Positions 7,453 through 15,595 of a stretch of DNA of 29,991 nucleotides are shown one piece after another (positions within the stretch are counted from its first letter, which is position 1; each line of letters starts with the position of its first letter). Both the position numbers and the translations under genes were made by a program. The stretch comes from an uncultured Oscillospiraceae bacterium. GTDB taxonomy: Bacteria > Bacillota > Clostridia > Oscillospirales > Acutalibacteraceae. The stretch spans positions 1 through 29,991 of the forward strand of contig URFG01000013.1 in the NCBI GenBank assembly GCA_900547095.1. Direction: 5' to 3'. The notes under the pieces are model-generated. The model was not told where the DNA came from, did not search any database, and saw only the letters and a list, made by a program, of their open reading frames with translations.

Positions 7453-9078
7453 TTAATGTTTACTTTTTGATTCGGAAAGATAATTATCCGGAAGATCGTT
7501 TTCTAAAAGGCAAACGCTGTTTTCATCCGCCGTAGGACCGAATATTTCAAGGGCCTCTGCAAAGCTGTTTGTGCAGTAAAGGCTTTCGGTATCGAATTCG
7601 GTGGAAAGCACAGCCTCTTTTATGGGAGCGCTGTAGCGGCTGCCGACAAGTATTATCGTGTCGCACACCTTAGCGCAGGCAAGACCCAAATTATAATTAT
7701 ATGTATGCTCCTTTTCGCCGAGCTCTATAAGTCCGGGAGTGATAATCGTCTTTTTCATTCCCTTAAAGCAGGAGAGCACTGCGACCGCTTCGATACAGCC
7801 CTCGGGGTTTGAATTATAAGCGTCGTCGATAATAAGCGAGCCGTTGCTGAACTGCTTTAATTCGAGGCGGTGCTCCGTGGGCTTTAAAGAGGATATCGCA
7901 AAAGCAATATCGTTAATTTCCACTCCGAGCATATCCGCCATAGCCGCCGCGGCGATTATATCGCTTACAGAGTGTTTGCCTAAAAGCATAGTTGAAACTC
8001 TTATTGATTTTGAGCCTAAAATAAGGTCAAATTCGGAGCCTTTTTTGGAATAGGTTATATTTTCGGCGCGGTAATCGGTGTTTGTGCCGTAAAACACGAA
8101 GTTATCGCCGCTTTGAGTTTTTTCGGCAATTTTTTCGCTGTCGTGATTTAAAAGGCAAACGCCTTTATTTTTTATCACCGCGTCGGCAAGCTCAAACTTC
8201 GTTTTATAAACATTATCTATAGTTTTAAAGGTTTCAAGGTGCTGTTCTCCGACGGCTGTGATAATTCCGAAATCCGGATTTACAATATCGCAGATCTCTT
8301 TTATATCGTTAGGCTTTTTAGCGCCCATTTCGCAGACGAAAATTTCCGTTGCCGGAGTGAGCTTTTCTCTTATTGTTCTTACAACGCCCATAGTTGTGTT
8401 AAAGCTCTGCGGAGTGCATACGGTATTATACTTTTCGCTTAACATCCTTGTTAAAATGAATTTTGTGGTGGTTTTTCCGTAGCTTCCCGTGATACCTATA
8501 ACTTTAAGCTCGGGGCTGTTTTCAAGCTTCTGCCTTGCGTCGTAAATAAACCAATTTGAAATTATTTTTTCTAAAGGATAGCTAAGTCCCCAGGATAAAA
8601 ACACGAGTATCGGGGAGAGGGTTGAAATAAGTATTGAAACTATCAGCATTATACTGCAGAAATTTTCATATCCCACGGTTATGCTTCTGCCGAACTGCGA
8701 CATATAAATTACAGCCGGCACACTCTCGATTATCAGCGTAGAAATAAAAAGGCGGATAATTCTCGAAGTGAAAACGATTTTTTTGACCGAACTTCTGTAA
8801 ACCGAAATGCAGTTAGCTATTCTCCAGCCTAAAAGCAGCGCTAAAACTATGGCCTGGAAAATATAATATCCGCAGGAATAAAGCACGGAAGATATACAGA
8901 ATACGACCGCGCTCGCCGCCGCGTCTACCGAATAGGAGGATTTCAGCCATTTAAAATATCTCGAGGGGAAATAAGAATTCTGCTGAAACATCTGATACTG
9001 GCGCACAAGTGAGAAAAACGCCGATATAATTCCGCAGAACATAGAGATGATAATAAAAAGTTCTTGATAATATTTCAT
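7453..9078 (-). CDS. Membrane-anchored MurF-like Mur ligase
   Basis: A 541-residue protein. Residues 1-170 carry about five hydrophobic segments (near 4-26, 52-70, 72-92, 106-124, 141-163) in place of MurF's usual UDP-MurNAc-binding first domain. Residues 190-530 are a Mur-ligase ATPase plus C-terminal domain. The P-loop GITGSYGKTTTK is at 195-206, CEMGAKKPNDI at 249-259, and the MurF-type DDAYNSNPEG at 418-427. MurF joins D-Ala-D-Ala to UDP-MurNAc-tripeptide. The loss of that recognition domain and the membrane anchor suggest a lipid-linked or other membrane-proximal acceptor. The neighbouring Ddl-like gene fits as the source of its dipeptide. The catalytic lobe call is firm; the substrate is unknown. 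Confidence 0.85.
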   Translation of the reverse strand: MKYYQELFIIISMFCGIISAFFSLVRQYQMFQQNSYFPSRYFKWLKSSYSVDAAASAVVFCISSVLYSCGYYIFQAIVLALLLGWRIANCISVYRSSVKKIVFTSRIIRLFISTLIIESVPAVIYMSQFGRSITVGYENFCSIMLIVSILISTLSPILVFLSWGLSYPLEKIISNWFIYDARQKLENSPELKVIGITGSYGKTTTKFILTRMLSEKYNTVCTPQSFNTTMGVVRTIREKLTPATEIFVCEMGAKKPNDIKEICDIVNPDFGIITAVGEQHLETFKTIDNVYKTKFELADAVIKNKGVCLLNHDSEKIAEKTQSGDNFVFYGTNTDYRAENITYSKKGSEFDLILGSKSIRVSTMLLGKHSVSDIIAAAAMADMLGVEINDIAFAISSLKPTEHRLELKQFSNGSLIIDDAYNSNPEGCIEAVAVLSCFKGMKKTIITPGLIELGEKEHTYNYNLGLACAKVCDTIILVGSRYSAPIKEAVLSTEFDTESLYCTNSFAEALEIFGPTADENSVCLLENDLPDNYLSESKSKH

Positions 9079-9095
9079 AAATACTTCTCCGCAGT

Positions 9096-9857
9096 TTATT
9101 TTATAAAGCTTCTCAGTATTGCCGCCGCTTCATACGGCTTTTCGCAAAACGAAAAGTGACCCGTGTTTTTTATAACGCAAAGACCGCTGTCTTTAATGAG
9201 AGATTCTATCTTTTTTCCGCAGTAAAGCGGAGCGTCCGTATCGTTTTCCCCCCAAATAAGTAAAGTGGGGCAGTCGATCTTCGGGATAATATCGGTAAGG
9301 TCGGTGTTTACAAGCGATACCATTGTTTGCCTTAACACGGGCTTTGCCGCGTTATAATCAGCCGAGCCGTAATGAGCTCTCGCTTTATCGAGCAGAGCCT
9401 TTGAGCGGTTTTTAAACGGAGGCGACAATAATACCTTTTTTATCGCTTTAAAGCTTTTAGCGCGAAACTTCTGCTTAAAGCTTTTTTTGGGGATTATTCC
9501 CGCAGAGTCCAGCAAAACAAGCTTAGAGGGTTCTATTATTTTTTCGGCGGCAAGCTTTAAAGCCGTGCGGCCGCCGTGCGAATGGCCTATAATAACGGGA
9601 GATTTGATATTAAATGCTTTTGCAAATTCTTTTACAAGGCCGCAGTAATCGTCAAGAGTCCAGGGGCTAAGCATAATCTGCGAATTTCCGCAGCCGGGGA
9701 AATTAAGCGCATAAAATCTGCACCTGTCGCTTAAAGCGCGGATAATTCCGCTGTAAACTTCAAAGCTTGACCCCCAGCCGTGAAGAAGAATAACGGGGAT
9801 ATCTCCCTCGCCCTGCACGCAGTATTCAATTTCAAGACCGCAAAGATTAATAAACAC
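9096..9857 (-). CDS. Alpha/beta hydrolase
   Basis: A 253-residue single-domain alpha/beta-fold hydrolase without signal peptide. The oxyanion-hole motif is HGWGSSFEVY (from residue 26), the nucleophile elbow GHSHGG (Ser93), the acid probably Asp206/208 in WGENDTDAP, and the base His234 in NTGHF. It starts at a GTG with GGGAGA 9 nt upstream. It is the first gene of a four-gene minus-strand operon with the MurF-like, Ddl-like and CDF genes (gaps of 17 and 13 bp, then a 1-bp overlap). Esterase, thioesterase or peptidase-like roles are all possible. Linkage suggests hydrolysis of a peptide or ester made by the ligases, but that is inference. Confidence 0.9.
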   Translation of the reverse strand: MFINLCGLEIEYCVQGEGDIPVILLHGWGSSFEVYSGIIRALSDRCRFYALNFPGCGNSQIMLSPWTLDDYCGLVKEFAKAFNIKSPVIIGHSHGGRTALKLAAEKIIEPSKLVLLDSAGIIPKKSFKQKFRAKSFKAIKKVLLSPPFKNRSKALLDKARAHYGSADYNAAKPVLRQTMVSLVNTDLTDIIPKIDCPTLLIWGENDTDAPLYCGKKIESLIKDSGLCVIKNTGHFSFCEKPYEAAAILRSFIK

Positions 9858-9931
9858 TTTTATTCTATCTCCCGAAAAATTGCTATTATTTACTATTATA
9901 CCAAAACCCGTTTAAAAAAAGAAGAGTTTTT

Positions 9932-9960
9932 TTGATTTTCTTTAAATTTATTTTTATAAG
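9932..9960 (+). promoter_or_regulatory. Probable promoter of the split TSUP genes
   Basis: TTGATT (9932-9937), 17 bp, TATAAG (9955-9960), in an AT-rich 146-bp divergent gap. A TATAAT on the minus strand near 9896-9901 may serve the hydrolase operon, but its -35 is poor. Confidence 0.5.
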
Positions 9961-10003
9961 TGTATTTTAAAATTTTTAAGAAAAGATAAAACAGGTGAGG
10001 AAT

Positions 10004-10369
10004 ATGAAAAGAAAAACAAAAACTTTTTTTAAAAATGCCGCTTTAGGCACGCTTATCGGCGTTGTAAACGGCTGTTTCGGCGCAGGAGGCGGAATGATCG
10101 CGGTGCCGCTTCTTAAAAAGAGCGGAATGGATCAAAAGCAGGCTCACGCAAATGCAATAGCGGTTATCTTGCCAATAACCGTGCTTAGCGCCGTGCTTTA
10201 TCTTGTTTCTGGGTATGTAAAGCTGTCGGAAAGTCTTGTGTTTATCCCTACGGGACTTTTAGGCTCCCTTATCGCGACGGGTATTATGAAAAAAATATCT
10301 CCGAGCATTTTAAAAAAGATATTCGGCGGATTTATGATCTACGCAGGCATTCGCCTGCTCCTTAAATGA
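10004..10369 (+). CDS. TSUP family transporter, N-terminal half
   Basis: A 121-residue membrane protein equal to one repeat of the TauE/SafE sulfite-exporter family, which is normally a single ~250-residue protein of two repeats. It carries the hallmark NGCFGAGGGMIAVPLL and the HANAIAVILPITVLSA segment. A GTG at 9995 is in frame, but AGGTGAGG there is the ribosome site, so the ATG at 10004 is chosen. It overlaps the next gene by ATGA, suggesting coupled, equimolar synthesis. Likely moves a small anion or sulfur/carbon compound; the substrate is unknown. Confidence 0.85.
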   Translation: MKRKTKTFFKNAALGTLIGVVNGCFGAGGGMIAVPLLKKSGMDQKQAHANAIAVILPITVLSAVLYLVSGYVKLSESLVFIPTGLLGSLIATGIMKKISPSILKKIFGGFMIYAGIRLLLK

Positions 10370-10725
10370 ATATCGCCGCCCTTTTAGCAGGGCTTTTATC
10401 GGGAATTATCGGAGGAATGGGATTAGGCGGCGGCGCGGTGCTGATAATTTATCTCGCCGTGTTCACGGACACCTCCCAGCTGACGGCCCAGGGAATAAAT
10501 CTTTTGTTTTTTATTCCTATCGGAGCGCTGGCGGTACTAATCTATGCCGTAAAAAAGAAGATAAAATGGAAAATTACTTTAGCCTATGCCGCAGGGGGCA
10601 TTGCAGGGGCGCTTGTAGGCATGCTGTTTTTAAAATTAGCCGGCGGCGAGCTTATGGGTAAGCTTTTCGGCGGATTTCTCATATTGCTCGGCATTAAAGA
10701 AATTTTTACTAAATCGGGAAAATGA
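10366..10725 (+). CDS. TSUP family transporter, C-terminal half
   Basis: A 119-residue membrane protein forming the second TSUP repeat, with SGIIGGMGLGGGAVLII mirroring the glycine motif of the first repeat and about four spans. Its own ATG overlaps the stop of the first half by 4 bp (ATGA). Both halves have complete repeat boundaries and the junction has no frameshift remnant, so this looks like a natural two-gene heterodimer rather than a decayed gene. Confidence 0.85.
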   Translation: MNIAALLAGLLSGIIGGMGLGGGAVLIIYLAVFTDTSQLTAQGINLLFFIPIGALAVLIYAVKKKIKWKITLAYAAGGIAGALVGMLFLKLAGGELMGKLFGGFLILLGIKEIFTKSGK

Positions 10726-10726
10726 C

Positions 10727-10774
10727 TTGAAAGATGGAATATGTGATGTTATAATTACATTGAATAAATGTTCG
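10727..10774 (+). promoter_or_regulatory. lexA promoter with SOS-type LexA box
   Basis: TTGAAA (10727-10732), 17 bp, TATAAT (10750-10755). Just downstream, TGAATAAATGTTCG (10761-10774) resembles the Firmicute SOS box CGAAC-N4-GTTCG with one good and one weaker half, placed across the predicted start site. Autorepression of lexA is expected. Confidence 0.7.
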
Positions 10775-10787
10775 GGAGGAAAAAGAG

Positions 10788-11387
10788 TTGAAAGAACAGA
10801 AAACTCCGCTCTCAGAAAACCAGCTTGCAGTCTATAAATTTCTCGTAAAAAAATCGGGCGAAGGTCTTCCGCCCACCGTCAGAGAAATATGCCGGGCAAC
10901 AGGGATAAGATCCACTTCATCGGTCCACGCTATACTCAATCATCTTGAGGACGAGGGGTATATAAGCAGAGATCCCGGCTTTTCAAGAGCTATTAAAATA
11001 GAAAAAGAGGGAGATTCCTCAATGGTTCCGCTTGTCGGAAGAGTAACGGCGGGAAAGCCTATTCTCGCTATCGAGCAGATAACGGATTATATTCCCTATC
11101 CGGCAAAAAGCTCTGAGGGACTTTTTGCGCTTAAGGTTTCGGGCGAAAGTATGAAAAACGCCGCTATTTTAGACGGCGATATAGTGATTGCCGATAAAAA
11201 TGCCGCCTGCAAAAGCGGAGATATAATTATTGGTATGACGGAGGACAGCGCCACTGTAAAAAGGCTTATTATAAAGCCTGATAAAACAGTTGTCTTTATG
11301 CCCGAAAATCCCGATTTCGAGCCGATAATTCCCGAAAAGCCCGCGGTGCTAGGAAAGGTTATCGGAGTTTTCAGGAGATACAAATGA
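10788..11387 (+). CDS. lexA: LexA repressor
   Basis: A 199-residue SOS regulator. The N-terminal winged HTH is at residues 8-65 (PPTVREICRATGIRSTSSVH). The C-terminal S24-type autoprotease has its cleavage Ala88-Gly89 in RVTAGKP, nucleophile Ser121 in SGESM and general base Lys158 in ATVKRL. RecA-stimulated self-cleavage relieves repression of DNA-repair genes. It starts at TTG with GGGAGG 8 nt upstream. A weak SOS box lies in its own promoter. rnhA follows with an ATGA overlap, so RNase HI would be under SOS-linked transcription here. Confidence 0.95.
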   Translation: MKEQKTPLSENQLAVYKFLVKKSGEGLPPTVREICRATGIRSTSSVHAILNHLEDEGYISRDPGFSRAIKIEKEGDSSMVPLVGRVTAGKPILAIEQITDYIPYPAKSSEGLFALKVSGESMKNAAILDGDIVIADKNAACKSGDIIIGMTEDSATVKRLIIKPDKTVVFMPENPDFEPIIPEKPAVLGKVIGVFRRYK

Positions 11388-11833
11388 ATTCAATAAAAAA
11401 ACACGTTGAGCTGTTTACCGACGGCGCCTGTTCGGGCAACCCCGGAAAAGGCGGTTGGGGAGCTATCCTGCGCTATGGGAAAACTCAAAAGGAGCTTTCC
11501 GGCGGCGAGGACCTTACCACCAACAACCGAATGGAGCTGACTGCGGCAATAGAAGGCTTAAAAGCGCTTAAAGAGCCTTGCTTTGTCACGCTTGTGACCG
11601 ATTCAAAATATTTAAGCGACGGTCTTTTAAAAGGCTGGGCGGCTTCCTGGAGGAAAAACGGGTGGAAAAAAGCCGATAAAAAGCCGGCTTTGAATTCCGA
11701 TCTTTGGGAAGAGCTTTTAAACCTCTCGGAGATACACAATTTGGATATTGTATGGGTAAAAGGCCACGCAGGGCACCCGGAAAACGAGCGGTGCGACGAG
11801 CTTGCAACATCATATTACAAAGGAAAAGATTAA
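11384..11833 (+). CDS. rnhA: Ribonuclease HI
   Basis: A 149-residue enzyme that cuts the RNA strand of RNA-DNA hybrids. The catalytic carboxylates are visible as Asp13 (FTDGACSGNPG), Glu51 (NNRMELTAA), Asp73 (VTDSKYL) and Asp138 (ERCDELA), with His128 in the flexible loop KGHAGHPEN. The length is normal and it includes the basic handle region (WRKNGWKKADKK). It overlaps lexA by 4 bp and queT by 1 bp, placing it in a three-gene operon. Confidence 0.96.
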   Translation: MNSIKKHVELFTDGACSGNPGKGGWGAILRYGKTQKELSGGEDLTTNNRMELTAAIEGLKALKEPCFVTLVTDSKYLSDGLLKGWAASWRKNGWKKADKKPALNSDLWEELLNLSEIHNLDIVWVKGHAGHPENERCDELATSYYKGKD

Positions 11834-12348
11834 TGCTTAAGAAAAACACTTTAAACACAGTTATCGGCGCGCTTATCGCCGCCGCTTATATCGCGCTTAC
11901 ATATATAAGCAATATTTTCGGTCTGGCTTACGGGCCTGTGCAGTTCCGCATATCGGAAGCGCTCACGGTGCTTCCTCTTTTTTCACCTAATGCCATCTGG
12001 GGACTGACGATCGGCTGCTTTATCTCGAATATCGCTTCTTTTAACCCCGTGGATATGATCTTCGGCACAGGTGCCACTCTCGCGGCGGCGTGCGTAACAT
12101 ATCTTTTAAGAAATGTAAAGGTATTTAAAATTCCGCTTTTTTCACTGCTTTCCCCGGTTATTATTAACGGGTTTACCGTGGGAGCGGAGATTTCGCTGTT
12201 TTTAAGCGAGGGGAAAAGCACCGGATTTTTGCTTTCTTCGCTTTGGGTAATGGCAGGAGAGGCGGCGGTAGTTTTGTTTGTGGGAGTGCCGCTTTATCTT
12301 ATTATGAAAAAATATAATTTTTTCTCTGGATTTCAAGGAAAACAATAA
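11833..12348 (+). CDS. queT: QueT-family queuosine-precursor transporter
   Basis: A 171-residue integral membrane protein (about five to six spans) with the QueT signature GPVQFRISEALTVLPLF followed by IWGLTIGCFISN and DMIFGTGATL. It is predicted to be the S component of an ECF importer for queuosine precursors such as preQ1. The start ATG overlaps the rnhA stop (TAATG), with AAAGGAAAAG as ribosome site. Family members often follow a preQ1 riboswitch; none is seen here because the gene is embedded in the lexA operon. Confidence 0.9.
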   Translation: MLKKNTLNTVIGALIAAAYIALTYISNIFGLAYGPVQFRISEALTVLPLFSPNAIWGLTIGCFISNIASFNPVDMIFGTGATLAAACVTYLLRNVKVFKIPLFSLLSPVIINGFTVGAEISLFLSEGKSTGFLLSSLWVMAGEAAVVLFVGVPLYLIMKKYNFFSGFQGKQ

Positions 12349-12371
12349 TTGTTAAATTATTTTTAAATCGC

Positions 12372-12400
12372 TTGAAAAGTATTATATAATAATGTATAAT
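12372..12400 (+). promoter_or_regulatory. Promoter of purA
   Basis: TTGAAA (12372-12377), 17 bp, TATAAT (12395-12400), then about 30 nt of leader to the start codon. No purine riboswitch fits in so short a leader. Confidence 0.75.
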
Positions 12401-12432
12401 TAAACCGAAAAAATTTCAAAGGAGATCTTTAA

Positions 12433-13710
12433 ATGGTTAAAGCAGTAGTAGGCGCCAACTGGGGCGACGAGGGAAAAGGGAAGATAACCGATATGCTCGC
12501 GACTGACGCGGATATCGTCGTCAGATTTCAGGGCGGAGCGAATGCCGGCCATACTATTAAGAACAGTTACGGAAAATTTGCTCTTCACACTCTTCCGTCG
12601 GGCGTTTTCAATTCCGGTGTTATCAATTGCATAGGTAACGGCGTGGCTTTGGATATAGACAAGCTTTTAAAAGAATATAACTCCATAGTAAAAGCCGGAG
12701 TTCCCGCTCCTAAGCTTATGATATCGCCCCGCTGCCAAATGGTTATGCCTTATCATGTTTTATTTGATGTTTACGAAGAGGAAAGATTGGGAAAAGCCTC
12801 TTTCGGCTCCACAAAATCAGGAATTGCTCCCTTTTATTCGGATAAATATGCAAAAATAGGTTTTCAGGTATGCGATCTTTTCGATGAAAAGGCACTTATG
12901 GAAAAGCTTGAGAAAACCCTTGAAGTCAAGAATATCCTTATAGAAAATCTTTATCATAAACCTAAACTTGATAAAAAAGAGATATTCGATAAAATGATGG
13001 TTTGGCGCGACGGAATAAAGGATTTCGTCGGCGATGTGAGAAAGCTTTGCTATGAGGCTGATAAGAACGGAAAGATCATTCTTTTAGAGGGTCAGCTCGG
13101 CACCCTTAAGGATGTTGATCACGGAATTTATCCTATGGTCACCTCTTCAAACACTATCGCGGCTTACGGCGCGGTAAGCGCGGGACTTCCGCCTTATTCC
13201 GTAAAGGAAATTTATACTGTTATTAAAGCTTATTCTTCGGCTGTCGGAGCAGGCGCGTTTGTCAGCGAGATATTCGGCGAAGAGGCACAGCAATTGAGAG
13301 ATCACGGCGGCGACGGCGGAGAATACGGCGCTACCACCGGCAGACCCAGAAGAATGGGCTGGTTTGACTGCGTTGCTACGAAATACGGCTGCGAGGTCCA
13401 GGGTACTACCCATGGGGTTTTGACCGTTGTTGACGCGCTCGGTTATCTCGATGAGATAAAGGTCTGCGTAGGATATGAGATAGACGGCAAGGTTACTGCC
13501 GACTTCCCTGTTACCCACGATCTTTATAACGCTAAACCCGTGTTCAAAACACTCCCCGGCTGGAAATGCGATATTTCGGGTATCAAAAAATATTCCGATC
13601 TTCCCGAAAACTGCCGCAAATACATAGAATTTATAGAAAAACAGATAGGTTTTAAGATTTCTCTTGTATCAAACGGCCCCGCGCGTGAAAATATAATAGT
13701 AAAGGAATAA
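12433..13710 (+). CDS. purA: Adenylosuccinate synthetase
   Basis: A 425-residue GTP-dependent enzyme joining IMP and aspartate, the first committed step to AMP. It has N-terminal GANWGDEGKGK (P-loop), GGANAGHT, GQLGTLKDVDHG, VTSSNT and GATTGRPRRMGWFD. The length is normal. AAAGGAG lies 8 nt before the ATG. It begins a long co-directional run: yhaM-like starts 4 bp after its stop and no further promoter is evident until 18090. Confidence 0.97.
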   Translation: MVKAVVGANWGDEGKGKITDMLATDADIVVRFQGGANAGHTIKNSYGKFALHTLPSGVFNSGVINCIGNGVALDIDKLLKEYNSIVKAGVPAPKLMISPRCQMVMPYHVLFDVYEEERLGKASFGSTKSGIAPFYSDKYAKIGFQVCDLFDEKALMEKLEKTLEVKNILIENLYHKPKLDKKEIFDKMMVWRDGIKDFVGDVRKLCYEADKNGKIILLEGQLGTLKDVDHGIYPMVTSSNTIAAYGAVSAGLPPYSVKEIYTVIKAYSSAVGAGAFVSEIFGEEAQQLRDHGGDGGEYGATTGRPRRMGWFDCVATKYGCEVQGTTHGVLTVVDALGYLDEIKVCVGYEIDGKVTADFPVTHDLYNAKPVFKTLPGWKCDISGIKKYSDLPENCRKYIEFIEKQIGFKISLVSNGPARENIIVKE

Positions 13711-13714
13711 GAGA

Positions 13715-14692
13715 ATGAATTTTACTCCTGTTGACATTACAGGCCGTGTAGACGGGTTTTGTCTTGTAAAAAGCGTAGAGAAAAAGACCTCTTCAAAGGG
13801 AGATACCTATCTTGACTTTACTCTTGCGGACTCTGACGGTGAAATCAACGCCAAGCTTTGGCGCTATTCGCCGATAGAGCACGGAGAATATAAGGCGAAT
13901 GAGATCGTAAAGGTAAGAGGCACTGTAAGCGCTTATAACGGCTCGGATCAGTTAAGAATAGAAAAGATAAGAGCGGCTGTAGAGTCGGACGGCGTAAAGC
14001 CCGAGGACTTTGTCCCCTCGGCGGATTATTCTTCCGAGCAGATGTATAACGAGCTTATAAAAATTGCCGAAAGCTTTTCGGACGCGGAGCTTAAAAAATT
14101 AACTTTGGAAGTTTATTCCGATAACCGCAAGGCTTTGCTTTATTTCCCCGCCGCATTTAAGCTTCACCACGCCGTGCGCGGAGGTCTGCTTATGCACACG
14201 CTCTCGATCGTGAGAATGTGCGAAAGCGTTTGCGGGATATATCCTTTTGTGGATAGGGATCTTTTGATCTGCGGAGCAATGCTTCACGATATTTCGAAAA
14301 CAGAAGAGTTTATAGTCGATGAAAATGTCGGGCTTGCCGAGGGTTATTCGGTTCGCGGCAATCTTTTGGGCCACCTCACAATGGGTGCCAAAAAGGTGGC
14401 TTTTTATGCCGAAAAGCTCGGTATCAGCGAAGAAGCCTCAATGCTCGTTCAGCATATGATTCTTTCTCATCACGGTCAGCCGGAATTCGGTGCGGCTGTC
14501 GTTCCGATGTTTATAGAAGCAGAGCTTTTAAGCGAGCTTGACCTTTTGGACTCCAGGGTTTACGAAATGCGCGAGGCGCTTATTCCCACTGCCGTAAATC
14601 AGTTTTCGGGCAGAGTGTGGGCGCTCGAAAACAGAAAGCTTTATAATCACGGCAGAAAAGATTTAAAAAATGAAAAGGTAAAATTATTTTAA
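13715..14692 (+). CDS. yhaM: YhaM-like 3'-5' exoribonuclease (OB fold + HD domain)
   Basis: A 325-residue protein with an N-terminal OB-fold nucleic-acid-binding domain (residues 1-95, YLDFTLADSDGEINAKLW) and an HD phosphohydrolase domain. Metal ligands are visible in LHHAVRGGLLMHTLS, MLHDISKTEEF (HD pair) and QHMILSHHGQPEFG. YhaM of Bacillus is an Mn-dependent 3'-5' exonuclease acting on RNA and single-stranded DNA. It sits 4 bp after purA with GAATAAGAG as a weak ribosome site, probably translationally coupled. Length and order of domains match the family. Confidence 0.9.
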   Translation: MNFTPVDITGRVDGFCLVKSVEKKTSSKGDTYLDFTLADSDGEINAKLWRYSPIEHGEYKANEIVKVRGTVSAYNGSDQLRIEKIRAAVESDGVKPEDFVPSADYSSEQMYNELIKIAESFSDAELKKLTLEVYSDNRKALLYFPAAFKLHHAVRGGLLMHTLSIVRMCESVCGIYPFVDRDLLICGAMLHDISKTEEFIVDENVGLAEGYSVRGNLLGHLTMGAKKVAFYAEKLGISEEASMLVQHMILSHHGQPEFGAAVVPMFIEAELLSELDLLDSRVYEMREALIPTAVNQFSGRVWALENRKLYNHGRKDLKNEKVKLF

Positions 14693-14706
14693 AGGAGATC
14701 AAACTT

Positions 14707-14910
14707 ATGAAAATAACAAAAGATATGCTTATTGGCGATGTTCTTGAAATGGATGAAACTTTAGCGGAATATTTCTTCGCTATCGGAATGCACTGCCTCG
14801 GATGCCCCGCTTCAAGAGGCGAGTCTATAGAGCAGGCTTGCGAGGTTCACGGCACGGATTGCGACGAGCTTCTTAAAAAGTTAAACGAGCATATTGAAAA
14901 GAATGCTTAA
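14707..14910 (+). CDS. DUF1858 domain small protein
   Basis: A 67-residue cytosolic protein that is a single DUF1858 domain: TKDMLIGDVLEMDETLAEYF, then the GMHCLGCPASRGESIEQAC segment with a CLGC pair. The domain also occurs at the N-terminus of ScdA/RIC-type iron-sulfur repair proteins. A redox or Fe-S related role is plausible but unproven. AAAGGAG lies upstream of the ATG. Its 3' end overlaps trmK by 8 bp. Confidence 0.85.
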   Translation: MKITKDMLIGDVLEMDETLAEYFFAIGMHCLGCPASRGESIEQACEVHGTDCDELLKKLNEHIEKNA

Positions 14911-15595
14911 GCTTAGTCTCAGACTGTCTGTAATAACCGGTCTGATCGAAGCAGGCGGAAGTGTTTGTGATGTCGGTACGGATCACGGATACCTGCCTGC
15001 TTTTCTTTATTTATCAGGCAAGTTTTCTAAAGTCACAGCCACGGATATCAGGCAAAAACCTCTGCTTACCGCCGAAAAAAATTTAAAAGCGCTGAATGCA
15101 AAAGGCGTAAAGCTTGTCCTTTGCGACGGTCTTGAAAAAGTTTCGCGCGGGGAAGCGGATAACGTTGTAATAGCGGGTATGGGCGGAGAAGTGATATCGG
15201 GAATTATTGACAGGACGAAATTTTTAAAGGATCCGACCGTAAATATCGTGCTTTCCCCGACAACTTCCGCTTCGGAGTTAAGAACATATCTATTAAAAAA
15301 CGGGTTTGAAACATTAAAAGAAACAGCGGTTAAAGAAAACGGGAAATATTATGCCGTAATGAAAGTTAAATACACGGGCGCGGTATCCTCCCCGGATTTT
15401 GCGCAGATTTATCTCGGAAAATTGGATCTAAGGGATAAAACGGCTTTGGAGTATGCTAAAAAACAGCTTGCGATCAAGCAAAAGCTTGCTTTAGACCTTT
15501 CTTCTATCGATAAAAACCGCGGGGAATACATAAAGGCACAAAAAATTTGCGCAGAAATAGAAAAAAAGATCTCGGAGGCAGAAAATGGCGCTTGA
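14903..15595 (+). CDS. trmK: tRNA (adenine22-N1)-methyltransferase
   Basis: A 230-residue Rossmann-fold SAM methyltransferase of the TrmK family. It starts LKLSLRLSVITGLI and has the SAM motif VCDVGTDHGYLPAF, TATDIRQKPL and NVVIAGMGGE, with a C-terminal helical extension. TrmK makes m1A22 in tRNA. I use the ATG at 14903, which matches family N-termini; an in-frame TTG lies nine bases upstream. It overlaps DUF1858 at its start and rqcH by 11 bp at its end. Confidence 0.92.
   Translation: MLKLSLRLSVITGLIEAGGSVCDVGTDHGYLPAFLYLSGKFSKVTATDIRQKPLLTAEKNLKALNAKGVKLVLCDGLEKVSRGEADNVVIAGMGGEVISGIIDRTKFLKDPTVNIVLSPTTSASELRTYLLKNGFETLKETAVKENGKYYAVMKVKYTGAVSSPDFAQIYLGKLDLRDKTALEYAKKQLAIKQKLALDLSSIDKNRGEYIKAQKICAEIEKKISEAENGA

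Noticed and set aside
10004..10725. TSUP genes as a frameshifted pseudogene
   Set aside because: Each half starts and ends at a repeat boundary, the downstream half has its own ATG, and the ATGA overlap is typical of designed coupling rather than decay.
11833..12348. preQ1 riboswitch for queT
   Set aside because: The gene overlaps the rnhA stop codon and there is no leader sequence in which an aptamer could fold.
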